Shown here: positions 39,438-48,661 of the stretch, one piece after another
How positions within the stretch are numbered: position 1 is the stretch's first letter
How the letters are laid out: each line of letters begins with the position of its first letter
Source of the DNA: Sedimentisphaerales bacterium
GTDB taxonomy: Bacteria; Planctomycetota; Phycisphaerae; Sedimentisphaerales; SM23-30
Length of the DNA: 64,000 bases
Direction: 5' to 3'
Assembly: GCA_016928435.1 (NCBI GenBank)
Contig: JAFGKT010000008.1
Coordinates: 16,419-80,418 of the forward strand
Translations under genes and position numbers: made by a program
Notes under the pieces: model-generated
Told to the model about the DNA's origin: nothing
Database searches by the model: none
Seen by the model: only the letters and a program-made list of their open reading frames with translations

Positions 39438-40106
39438 CTACCGCTCACCGTAGAAATACGCTTCGATCATCTTGCATAACGCGTGATATAACGGCAATTG
39501 GTTTTCCTGAATATCAGCCGTTGTTGCGCCCGGCACACGCCAATCAATATCGCTCAACTGAGCAATCACGCCGCCCTTGGGCCCGGTAAAACTGATTGTC
39601 GTCAGTCCATACGCTTTAGCAAGTTTCATTGCCGCGGTCACATTCGCCGCGTTACCACTGGTGCTGATCCCCAAAAGTACGCCACAGCGAATTCGCTCAG
39701 CGAAGGAATTCAGCTCTTGGGCATAAATTAAAGCCGCGTCGCGATCATTGGCGTACGCGCTGCGCAGCGAATGAGATTCACCCAGCACCACAACAGGCAA
39801 ACCCCGCTCCAGCCCGCTGAGCAATTCACTGCCCCCGTCCATCTCCTTCAGCGTTTTACATACCTTTTCATCTACCATCGGACGAGGCATTTCAAAACTC
39901 TTGGCGAGTTCGCCTTTAATATGTACCGCGTCAGCGAAGCTGCCCCCGTTACCGCACACATACAAAATCCCGCCTTCCTCCAAAACTCCCACAATGCGCT
40001 CGCAAGCCGCCAGCAATCCAGCGCGAGCATCAGCCAAATGCCCATGGCGACTCAACAAAACATCCGCTTTGTCCATCACTCGTTGCGGTAGGGGGGTGTT
40101 ACTCAT
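39438..40106 (-). CDS. SIS-domain phosphosugar isomerase (GmhA-like)
   Basis: VCGNGGSFADAVHIKGELAKSFE...LLGISTSGNAANVTAAMKLAKAYGLTTISFTG. Confidence 0.85.
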   Translation of the reverse strand: MSNTPLPQRVMDKADVLLSRHGHLADARAGLLAACERIVGVLEEGGILYVCGNGGSFADAVHIKGELAKSFEMPRPMVDEKVCKTLKEMDGGSELLSGLERGLPVVVLGESHSLRSAYANDRDAALIYAQELNSFAERIRCGVLLGISTSGNAANVTAAMKLAKAYGLTTISFTGPKGGVIAQLSDIDWRVPGATTADIQENQLPLYHALCKMIEAYFYGER

Positions 40107-40168
40107 TTTTCTTCCTATATCAAGGCTTGGTTTGGGCTGTTTCAATTATCCGGTTATCACACAGTCGG

Positions 40169-40197
40169 GTAGGGTGTGCAACTTGTTTGCACACGCG
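40169..40197. repeat. Stem-loop repeat family B, copy 2 (inverted relative to copy 1)
   Basis: GTAGGGTGTGCAACTTGTTTGCACACGCG; hairpin GTGTGCAA-acaag-TTGCACAC on the minus strand. Confidence 0.85.
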
Positions 40198-40218
40198 TGT
40201 AACTGCGACAGCAATTTA

Positions 40219-40255
40219 TTAGTGAAAATTCGTGTCCATTAGTGGTTCTCTTTCC
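40219..40255. repeat. Repeat family D copy (TTAGTGAAAATTCGTGTCCATTAGTGGTTCTCTTTCC)
   Basis: Reverse complement resembles 1158-1197 and 1941-1972; partial copies at 54423-54440 and 54538-54554. Confidence 0.65.
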
Positions 40256-40278
40256 GGTTATCACAGTCGCGCCGGCGG

Positions 40279-41139
40279 CTACGGTTGTCTAAACTGATTC
40301 GGTTCCACCGCTACAATCGCGGCATCCGGCTGAACATAACGAATCGAACTTAAACCATCCATCGCCTCAGCGTAATTGGAATATCGCCCGTAGCGTACAG
40401 CGTACAAAACATTGCTGCCGCGTTGGATGGGCGTCCAATCAGCCGTTATGCCCGATTGACTCAGTTCATCAATATGGGCCGTCGCCCGCGCCAAGTTGGA
40501 ATAAGCCGCCAACTGTACGCGGAACTGCCGGGCGCCGAAACGTATACGCGACGCCTCAGCAAAACCAGACTCGGGAAATTCATTCATGCACTGCGATAAA
40601 TATCTATCCGCCTGGCTCCACTGCCCCAGATTCTGTGACGCCACCGCCAAGCGATACAGCAACGCGTCTTTCGGCGCCGTATCGGGCAGGTTCGGCAAGG
40701 CCTGCTGATAATAGTTTATCGCCTCCAATTGCGATGACGCGGTATTCCGCTCGAACATAATATGCCCGATAGCCAGTTCCGCCATGCTTCGCGCCGCTGA
40801 GTTCTGCGTACAAAGATTGGCCGATCGTCGTAGGTCAACCAATGCCGCTTCGTCATTGGCCGGCTCGCTGCGCCGATAACTCAAACCTCGCAAATACAGA
40901 GCCTCGGATCGTTCAGCCGCTCGGGGATAGTCGGTCAAAAACTCTCCCGTCAAATCTATCACCGTATCGTATTGACCGTATTCGAAGTTGCGATAGGCCT
41001 GCGACAGCAACGATTGTCCTGCAGTGTCCAAAGGTGTCTGACAACCGCTCAGCAACCCCAAGCCAAGCAGCATTGCCAAAGTCGCGAACCACCGAAAACC
41101 TATTCCCCGTAACGATCTTGCTATTTTTTTCATCATCAT
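40279..41139 (-). CDS. Lipoprotein with TPR-like repeats and C-terminal SPOR-like domain
   Basis: MLLGLGLLSGCQTPLD lipobox; C-terminal FRVQLAAYSNLARATAHIDELSQSG...YAVRYGRYSNYAEAMDGLSSI. Confidence 0.75.
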   Translation of the reverse strand: MMMKKIARSLRGIGFRWFATLAMLLGLGLLSGCQTPLDTAGQSLLSQAYRNFEYGQYDTVIDLTGEFLTDYPRAAERSEALYLRGLSYRRSEPANDEAALVDLRRSANLCTQNSAARSMAELAIGHIMFERNTASSQLEAINYYQQALPNLPDTAPKDALLYRLAVASQNLGQWSQADRYLSQCMNEFPESGFAEASRIRFGARQFRVQLAAYSNLARATAHIDELSQSGITADWTPIQRGSNVLYAVRYGRYSNYAEAMDGLSSIRYVQPDAAIVAVEPNQFRQP

Positions 41140-41263
41140 TCGCCTGTCATACATTACTTATCTTAGGGTGGGTAATTTTGAACATCTTGTTCAAAGCTAT
41201 CCATGTGGTTCCTTAGCAAAAGGGTGGTTGAACATCAACCAAGTTCCATTTTCCAACCACCTA

Positions 41264-41299
41264 CCGGGTGCCCGCCCTTTCGCGCAGCTAAAGGGTGGT
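41264..41299. repeat. Repeat family A, copy 1
   Basis: CCGGGTGCCCGCCCTTTCGCGCAGCTAAAGGGTGGT. Confidence 0.8.
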
Positions 41300-41356
41300 C
41301 GTCAGCCAATACCTGCCTTTGGTAAATCTATAACTGCGATTCTCGCTACACTATAT

Positions 41357-42250
41357 TCATTCATCGACCTGCACAATACGCTTACGAACGCGACTTGCGG
41401 CAGTCTTGGCGGTGGGTTTCCGTTTGGCCGAAGTCTTTTTCTCGCTGCTCTGACGTTTTTCCCCAGCCTTGCGCGTGTACTTTCTTTTCTTGGCGGGGGT
41501 CTTCTCCGCGGCAGCTTGCTCAGCCTTGGCTATCAGTCGGCAAAGGTCCGTAACTTCCTGCTTGGTCAATTGACGAAACTTACCAGGCCCCAAACCGCGC
41601 AAGTTTAATTTCCCAATTTTAATCCTGGTCAGCTTTCGCACCGGATGCCCAAGCCGCGCCAACATACGCCTGATTTGCCGATTGCGACCCTCGCGCAGTT
41701 CAATCTCCAAAAGCGATTGATTGGGCCCACGCCGCAAAACCTTAATATGTTCTATGGTCGCTTTGCCTTCGTCCAGATACACACCGCGTTTCAGCGTTTC
41801 AATCGTTTCGCCCGAAACCGATCCCGAAACCTCCGCCACGTACTTCTTTATCACACCATAACGTGGATGCGTCAATCTATTGGCCAAATCTCCGTCATTG
41901 GTCATTATCAGAAGGCCCATGGAATCAGCGTCCAATCGGCCCACAGGGTACACACGCTGACGCACACCCACCAACAAATCAATCGCACGCTTGCGACCCT
42001 CGGGGTCGTTGTTCGTACACACCACGTTTTTGGGCTTATGCAGCAGATAATAGACCTTCTGCTCCTGCGCCAATTTTCGGCCCGCGACCACAATCGTATC
42101 CACTGCCGGATCCACCAGCACGGGCAATTTGCGCACAACCCGGCCATTAACCTTAACCTGTCCGTCAAGGATAAGCTCTTCGCAGTGCCGCCGACTGGCG
42201 ATCCCAGCCTCAGCCATAACTTTTTGTAAACGTTCGCCTTTGTCGCTCAC
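41357..42250 (-). CDS. RsuA/RluB-family pseudouridine synthase
   Basis: S4 domain RLQKVMAEAGIASRRHCEELILDGQVKVNG; VGRLDADSMGLLIMTNDGDLANRLTHP; basic C-terminal tail. Confidence 0.92.
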   Translation of the reverse strand: MSDKGERLQKVMAEAGIASRRHCEELILDGQVKVNGRVVRKLPVLVDPAVDTIVVAGRKLAQEQKVYYLLHKPKNVVCTNNDPEGRKRAIDLLVGVRQRVYPVGRLDADSMGLLIMTNDGDLANRLTHPRYGVIKKYVAEVSGSVSGETIETLKRGVYLDEGKATIEHIKVLRRGPNQSLLEIELREGRNRQIRRMLARLGHPVRKLTRIKIGKLNLRGLGPGKFRQLTKQEVTDLCRLIAKAEQAAAEKTPAKKRKYTRKAGEKRQSSEKKTSAKRKPTAKTAASRVRKRIVQVDE

Positions 42251-42254
42251 CAGC

Positions 42255-43325
42255 TTAATCCTTTTCTGATCCGCCGCCTAAGCAAGCCAGCAATAGCTCG
42301 CCGCTGTGCGTAATGTCCACCGTTCGGCCAACACCGCCGGGCAACAATAACGTGTCACCCTTGACGAAATCGGTCTTGATAAAGTCACCATCATCATCCA
42401 CCGTAACGCTGCCGCCGCCTTCCACACAAATCATAACCATCGGACCGTTATCTGCCAATTTGTGTTTGCCAACCTCTGTGTCATTAACGCTCACTACAGC
42501 GAAATACTCACAGTCAGCTAACAGCTTCGCTTTGCCCAATCGCTCAGCCGCATCACGCAACGCCGTTGCCTGGTCGGAAATCTTACTAATATCGGTAGGG
42601 GGGGTGCAACTCCCATCAGCCTGAAAATTAATCGAATCCAAGCCTTCTTCAATGTGCAGTTGCCGACTCTTACCAGCGCTGTCCACGCGGTTCCAGTCAA
42701 ACAATCGGTACGTCGTGTCGGACGGAATCTGAATCTCAGCGACAATCACTCCCGCGCCCAAGGCATGCACCGTACCAGCCGAGACAAAGAAAAAATCACC
42801 TTTCTTAACTTTATGTCGTACCAGCAACTCATCCACAGTACCAGCTTCCAACGCCTTCTTCATTGCTGCCCGGTCCACACCCGATTGCAAGCCGTAATAA
42901 ATCTCCGCGCCCGGTTTGGCGGACATAACATACCAGCACTCGCTTTTCTCAGCCGCGCCGGGCCAACGCCCAGCCGCCTGTTCGTCCGGATGCACCTGCA
43001 CGCTCAAAACGTCGTTGGAATCCAATAGCTTAACAAACAGTCCAAACGGTTGTTTGCATTGATCCGCGGTGAACCCAAAATCCTGACCGGATTCCTGAAG
43101 CACAGTTCTAAGTGTCTCACCAGCCCAAGGACCGCTCGCGACGATACTAAAGTCACCTTCCAGATCGCACAATTCCCAACTTTCGCCAATGGCCACGCCG
43201 ACCGGCACCGCCTTGCCAAAAGCCTTAAGATTGTCCGATCCCCAAATCCGCTCCTTAAGCCGCGGCTCAAATTTCAACGCACAAATCGATCTCACGTAAA
43301 CATAACCTTTGCAAAAGTATTTCAA
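42255..43325 (-). CDS. manA: Class I mannose-6-phosphate isomerase (exact start uncertain)
   Basis: KFEPRLKERIWGSDNLKAFGK...GESWELCD...KLLDSNDVLSVQVHPDEQAA...GTVHALGAG. Confidence 0.87.
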   Translation of the reverse strand: MKYFCKGYVYVRSICALKFEPRLKERIWGSDNLKAFGKAVPVGVAIGESWELCDLEGDFSIVASGPWAGETLRTVLQESGQDFGFTADQCKQPFGLFVKLLDSNDVLSVQVHPDEQAAGRWPGAAEKSECWYVMSAKPGAEIYYGLQSGVDRAAMKKALEAGTVDELLVRHKVKKGDFFFVSAGTVHALGAGVIVAEIQIPSDTTYRLFDWNRVDSAGKSRQLHIEEGLDSINFQADGSCTPPTDISKISDQATALRDAAERLGKAKLLADCEYFAVVSVNDTEVGKHKLADNGPMVMICVEGGGSVTVDDDGDFIKTDFVKGDTLLLPGGVGRTVDITHSGELLLACLGGGSEKD

Positions 43326-43405
43326 ACAGCCTTAAGCCGCGTGTACCAGCCGACAGCAATCTAACCCGATAACCTAGCAATCATGCTCCTACAGATTGAC
43401 CGTAC

Positions 43406-44620
43406 TCATCTAATGTGTATGTCATCAATCCAAGCACAGTCTTCACCATGGTTAACAGAACCATCCTTGGAATAGCTCCAAACGAAATCATGACTGCCTT
43501 CTGTAACTGGATATGAAACCTGATTCCAGCCGCCGCTTTCCCTAAACACAGCAATCTCATTGCCGTCGATGTAAAATCTCAAATGATCGCAGCATGACTC
43601 GCTGGACAGCTTCCATGCGAAACTGATCGCCTCAAAGTCCGTCGTATCAGCGGTAAATCCCATTGTTGTTCTCTGACTGTGTCCAATAGATCCGCTTCTG
43701 GCACAGTAGGAACCTTCCGCTGCGCCGCCGACAATACTCCAAGCTGCCGCGTGAGGAAAGCCCCAGCCTAGATCTGAAAAATCGCCGCTCTCAAAATCCT
43801 CATCAATCGATCTCGGTATACCGCTGAGCCGCGCCAATATATCCTCAGGAATAAAACCCGTCCGACAGTAAAGCGTATTTATCCTGTCCTGATATATTCC
43901 AACCTCATCACCTATATCGAGATCAATATTGATATCTTCAGTCTCGAGAACTCCCTGGATAACGTCGCCATTGACCATTTGCACGGTCGTCAAGGGCCTG
44001 TCGCCTCCAATCATCGTAAGTGACTCGACAGTACCAAGATCTATCGGAACCCTGGCATACGTCGTCGCGACGTCTAGATTGTCATTCAAAATCCGCCCGC
44101 TGAAATAATCACCATTGTTAAGAATCACAAATTGATTCTGCGGAATATTTCGTCTCTCAGCTTCACGCAATCGAAAGATAATCGTCAGTATTTTCTCTCT
44201 GCGTATCTCGATTTGCGTGCCCGACTGCAGTCGAAAAACCACCATCGGATCATCAATGAACCCGGAAAATCTGTTGTTGTTCACCGTAATGATAGACTCG
44301 ATATTGTTCTCGCCGCCTTCAAGGTCAATCCCAGCAATGATCCGATTATTCAATGTCAACGAAGCGTATGAGGTCCGAATACTGAAACTCTCATTCAGAA
44401 CCGTACCGGTCAGCCTGTCGCCGTTACGCATCAAAATAATATCGGTGTCGCTCGGACGTTCCAGATCAAGCACTATGCTCACGTCTGAGAGAGCTGCTTC
44501 ATTATCGGTATTTACCGCTGATCCATCCGGATCTTCCGCGGGCTTTGCCGGCTGCGCCACCGCGCAGTTCGCCGCCCAAAGCAGACCAAACATCGCCGCT
44601 AACAAAATCTTCTTCATCAT
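43406..44620 (-). CDS. Secreted protein with repeated 'NGDxxxG' modules and C-terminal jelly-roll-like domain
   Basis: Signal peptide MKKILLAAMFGLLWAANCAVA; repeats RNGDRLTGTVL, NNGDYFSGRIL, VNGDVIQGVLE. Confidence 0.7.
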   Translation of the reverse strand: MMKKILLAAMFGLLWAANCAVAQPAKPAEDPDGSAVNTDNEAALSDVSIVLDLERPSDTDIILMRNGDRLTGTVLNESFSIRTSYASLTLNNRIIAGIDLEGGENNIESIITVNNNRFSGFIDDPMVVFRLQSGTQIEIRREKILTIIFRLREAERRNIPQNQFVILNNGDYFSGRILNDNLDVATTYARVPIDLGTVESLTMIGGDRPLTTVQMVNGDVIQGVLETEDINIDLDIGDEVGIYQDRINTLYCRTGFIPEDILARLSGIPRSIDEDFESGDFSDLGWGFPHAAAWSIVGGAAEGSYCARSGSIGHSQRTTMGFTADTTDFEAISFAWKLSSESCCDHLRFYIDGNEIAVFRESGGWNQVSYPVTEGSHDFVWSYSKDGSVNHGEDCAWIDDIHIR

Positions 44621-44816
44621 GATTCTCCATTAGTTAAAAATATCAGGCTTTTCCTATAAAACATTGATGGTAGCAAACAACCGCATACCCAGCAAGCGAT
44701 TTCATCACAAGACGATATGCGTATGCCCAAAGCAATCACATAAGCCCAAAAAGTACACTAAAATACGCTCAAGCCTAAAACGCCGGCCTTGCCCACCCCC
44801 TATCGCCTAATATCGA

Positions 44817-44844
44817 AAGTCCGATAATATATATTATGTTTCAT
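44817..44844 (+). other. dif: Candidate dif site (XerC/XerD recombination site)
   Basis: AAGTCCGATAA TATATA TTATGTTTCAT; 19/28 identical to E. coli dif, conserved centre and XerD arm; intergenic. Confidence 0.6.
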
Positions 44845-44942
44845 TCAGGCTTATATCCACGAAATACCATTTCTCGCACCAAAACCCCTCTAATTAGCTC
44901 CCAACGCCGTTTTCCCGGGTTTCGTGCTGTTTCCAGTTGGGA

Positions 44943-45869
44943 TCACTTTCCCAGCATTGCCTCCACCCGGTCCGCCACCCGCTCAACCGTATCATCCACA
45001 GCCGCATCCACCCAAAGCACCTCCGCGAAACTTCTAAACCACGTTCGCTGACTCTTAGCCAATCGTCGGGTGTTGATCTTTATCTTTTCCACAGCGTCCT
45101 GCAGTTCACCGCCGTGCCGCAAGTAATTTATGATCTCAGCGTAACCGACCGCCTGCGACGCTTGCTCACTCAATCCTTTAGGTTCAGCCAGCAATGATTT
45201 AACTTCCTCAACCAAACCTTCAGCGACCATCTTTTTAACGCGTTGATTAATCCGTCCTGAAGCGTCGGCCGGTTCACGACGCAGCCCGATCAGCCGCCAA
45301 GGATGACGGTATTTGCCGCTGCGAAACTGCCCGTGATACGATGAAATCGGCTTGCCCGTCAATTCCCATACCTCCAAGGCTCTGACGATCCGTTTTAGGT
45401 CATTCGGGTGTATTTTCCCTGCCGCTTCCGGGTCAATCTCTGTCAATCTCCGGTGCAGTTCATGGGTACCCTCGGTTTGGGCCTCCGTCTGCAGGCGGTC
45501 GCGAATCTCAGCGTTGGCTGGCGGCCCGTCGAACAGCCCTTCCAGCATCGCCCTAATATATAGAGCTGTCCCCCCTGCCGATATTATCGGACGTTGCCTG
45601 TCCTGAATCTCCGCCCGGGCTTTGTCCGCCAATTCAACATACCTGCCCACGCTGAACGATTCCCAAGGCTCAACGACATCGATAAGATGATGCGGCACTT
45701 GTTCACGCCGATCCATGCTCGGCTTGGCGGTACCAATATCCATCCGTCGATACACCTTCATCGAGTCGATACTGATGATCTCCGCGCCCCATCGACGCGC
45801 CAACTCAAACGCGAGTTTGCCCTTACCACTGGCGGTACAACCCATTATCAGCGTTAGTTGCGGTATCAT
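44943..45869 (-). CDS. miaA: tRNA dimethylallyltransferase
   Basis: LIMGCTASGKGKLAFELARRWGAEIISIDSMKVYRRMDIGTAKP; GGTALYIRAMLEGLFDGP. Confidence 0.94.
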   Translation of the reverse strand: MIPQLTLIMGCTASGKGKLAFELARRWGAEIISIDSMKVYRRMDIGTAKPSMDRREQVPHHLIDVVEPWESFSVGRYVELADKARAEIQDRQRPIISAGGTALYIRAMLEGLFDGPPANAEIRDRLQTEAQTEGTHELHRRLTEIDPEAAGKIHPNDLKRIVRALEVWELTGKPISSYHGQFRSGKYRHPWRLIGLRREPADASGRINQRVKKMVAEGLVEEVKSLLAEPKGLSEQASQAVGYAEIINYLRHGGELQDAVEKIKINTRRLAKSQRTWFRSFAEVLWVDAAVDDTVERVADRVEAMLGK

Positions 45870-45999
45870 CTTTTCCTTGACAATTGCCGTTCAAGGCGGT
45901 TACAAAAAGGTATAAAAAAATGCCCGTTTACTCGACTCTCCGGGCTTGGCGGTACTAGAATCAGGTGTAAATGTTGACAAACTAAAGGAGTTGACAACT

Positions 46000-46362
46000 A
46001 TGGTCAAATTATCCGCTGCAGTGTTACTTGTACTTGCTGTTTCTTTTATTGCCGGCGGCTGCGTGCAAGTCGGCGGTGACCGACCACTGGTTGACTTCGC
46101 GGGATTTGCCGGTAATGGCGATTGTGAATCATGTAATGATGATGACTCCAGCCAAGTGCATGATCCAGCCCCAGGCGTGCCGGACAGCGAACTCAGCGAC
46201 TCGCAATTGATGCAGCGAGACCTGGCCGATTGCCAGCGAGATTATGAGTCACTCCAACGCCGCTATCGCGAACTTGAAACCCGCTACAATCAGCAACGCG
46301 AATCTTACGAAGATTATATCGATAATCTCGAAGAACAACTCCAAGACCTGCGCGACGATTGA
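46000..46362 (+). CDS. Small lipoprotein with C-terminal coiled coil
   Basis: AAAGGAG RBS, MVKLSAAVLLVLAVSFIAGGCVQ lipobox; DYESLQRRYRELETRYNQQRESYEDYIDNLEEQLQ. Confidence 0.65.
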   Translation: MVKLSAAVLLVLAVSFIAGGCVQVGGDRPLVDFAGFAGNGDCESCNDDDSSQVHDPAPGVPDSELSDSQLMQRDLADCQRDYESLQRRYRELETRYNQQRESYEDYIDNLEEQLQDLRDD

Positions 46363-46443
46363 TCTTTTCAAGGCCGGCGAAAACTTCACGGGAACAAACG
46401 TCTCGTATTGTCGCCCTTGCCCCCCTACCGCCCTACCGTTCGA

Positions 46444-47991
46444 TTATTCGCCGGACCCGATCGCGTAAGCAGCTTCGCGGGCTAGCTCAGCCTGTTCAGA
46501 GAATTCTTGCTGCATGCTGGCTACGGTATCCGCTACTTCCGGAATACTTTCCGCTATCGCCAAAATGGTACTCATCGTATCGTAGTGCAACGCGTCAGCC
46601 ATCCACAAATCGGATAAAGCCGTCTGGGCCGAGATCGCCAGCGTTTCAGCGTAGTCCTTGGTGTTCCCGCGAGAAACTCGTGCCGCACCGTTGAAATCGT
46701 CGATGGCTTGTGTGTATAAGTTCACCGCGTCAACCCGCAAAATACGATAGGCGTTTTCACCGGCGCGTATGTCTGTGTTAAGCACTTCCCGCAATCGCGC
46801 CAGTAAATCGGTTCGTTCGCTGTTAATAGAATCAACCCGATCCGCTGACAGAGCAAACATGCTCGAACCGCGTAGGCTCTGCAAACGTTGTTCCAGATTC
46901 CGTATAGATTCCGCCAAACGATCCCGCCTGAGCAGAGCGTGTTCCAGTTGCTCTTGGACAATCGCCAGATTACTCGATGCCAGCTCGTATTGCGCCTCGT
47001 AATAAGAAGCCCCGCTCGTGGCGTCCTCCGGATTGCCAACATCACCCACACGCAAAGCGTAAGCTTGTTCGCTCAGATCAAAGCGTTCCTGACCCCGCGT
47101 TTCTTCAGCTTGTTGCAGCGTGCTGTGGTATTGTTGGTTCAACTGCGTGAACTCAACCTGGTACTCATCAGCTTCTCTTTGCAGACGTTGTCTCTCTTGG
47201 TCCAATTCCTGCACCGCGCTTTGCGCCTGCTCCAATTGCTGCTCTAATCCCTCATAGTCGCCGTCCCCTTGCAGCCATCGCTCCAACAGCGTAATCGCTT
47301 CGCTGGGAGGATAGCCCGCAACTTCCGTGGCTGAAGTTGCCCGCCTGCTCAGCGTCGAAATCAAGCTGGAAAGCTCCTGTTGAACCGATTCGGAAGCTAT
47401 AGCGGCCTGCAAAACTTCCACACTAACACTGCTTGCCTGCATCTTGTGCAGAGTACCCAACATGAGTTTCGGACCAGCCTGCTGTTCCCGCGAAGCCCCT
47501 GACAAAGCCTGGTTCAAAATACTCTCAGCCCTGCGTAAACGATCTGCCGCTTCCACAGCCGTGACGTTGTCGGCCTGGTCCTGAGCCGTCGCCATTTGAT
47601 TGCATGCCGCCGCCAAACGCTGCGACAATTCACGCAACTGCCCCAGACTCTGTTGATCCACAGCGCCAATAGCTTCCAATTCCGCCTGCAAAGCATCAAA
47701 ATCCGCTTCTCGCGTATGGCGCTCCATAACCTGCTGAGCGACTCGAGTCTGACCGCCGCTAAGGGCGTCGTCGCCCACACCGCCGCGCGGACCGGCAGTC
47801 TCAGCGGAACGCTCAAATTCCGACTCGTTCAATATGATCTCTTGGTTACTGCTTAGTATCAGACGCCCTGATTCATTAACCGCACCGCTGCCGGTTTCTT
47901 CTCCGTCATCGCAACCGGTCCAACAGGCCAGGCAGAACGCTATGCCGCATAACACCAATATACGATCAAGCTTAAAAACACCTTTTAGCAT
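46444..47991 (-). CDS. Hypothetical coiled-coil lipoprotein
   Basis: ILVLCGIAFCLACWTGCDD; long Glu/Gln-rich helices. Confidence 0.7.
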   Translation of the reverse strand: MLKGVFKLDRILVLCGIAFCLACWTGCDDGEETGSGAVNESGRLILSSNQEIILNESEFERSAETAGPRGGVGDDALSGGQTRVAQQVMERHTREADFDALQAELEAIGAVDQQSLGQLRELSQRLAAACNQMATAQDQADNVTAVEAADRLRRAESILNQALSGASREQQAGPKLMLGTLHKMQASSVSVEVLQAAIASESVQQELSSLISTLSRRATSATEVAGYPPSEAITLLERWLQGDGDYEGLEQQLEQAQSAVQELDQERQRLQREADEYQVEFTQLNQQYHSTLQQAEETRGQERFDLSEQAYALRVGDVGNPEDATSGASYYEAQYELASSNLAIVQEQLEHALLRRDRLAESIRNLEQRLQSLRGSSMFALSADRVDSINSERTDLLARLREVLNTDIRAGENAYRILRVDAVNLYTQAIDDFNGAARVSRGNTKDYAETLAISAQTALSDLWMADALHYDTMSTILAIAESIPEVADTVASMQQEFSEQAELAREAAYAIGSGE

Positions 47992-48332
47992 ATAAAATGC
48001 CGCCTTCCGTATAAAACTTAGCTATATAATGATATATTCTCTCGGATGACCCCACGGCGGGTTCGTATTTAACGCATTTCTACCAGAGCGCCGCTGCTAT
48101 GTCAAGCAGCTTATATCTTTTGTAACATCCAGCCCCAACAAAGCTTATATGCTCCAGACAACAAAGGCCCGCAGCCGCCCTTCCGCTGACCACCCAGCCC
48201 AGGCCCGCAACCATCTGACCCAAACAATCCAGCCTATTCCCACCATTATACCTCCCTGGGCCGACCTCGGGAAATTGTCTGCCATACCGACTGGGGCAAT
48301 ACCAGAGTACACGCGATTTAATATTACCTGCC

Positions 48333-48361
48333 TTGACAGGATTATGGACCGTCTATAATAT
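48333..48361 (+). promoter_or_regulatory. Near-consensus promoter TTGACA-N17-TAATAT
   Basis: TTGACAggattatggaccgtctaTAATAT. Confidence 0.7.
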
Positions 48362-48661
48362 GATTTCTTGACAGGTTTTGTGCTGCGCTGCCAACCGATA
48401 GTTCTTGCTATGGGTTGACGCCCCCACTAGTGCCGAAATCGCTGAGCTTTTCACAGAAGCATGGCGAATCACGCCCTTTATTACTTGGTTCATAAGCCGG
48501 TTGTACTTTTCCGCAGCCGACATATTGAATACCAAAATAGGGCCCTCCGGAAGTCCTTCCGTCATGCTTGAAAACCTGTCTTACCGTACTGAGTGGTCAA
48601 TCACGCTGATTGATTTTGATATTTCGTGGATATTATTTTGTGAATAAGGAAATGTGTCGTC

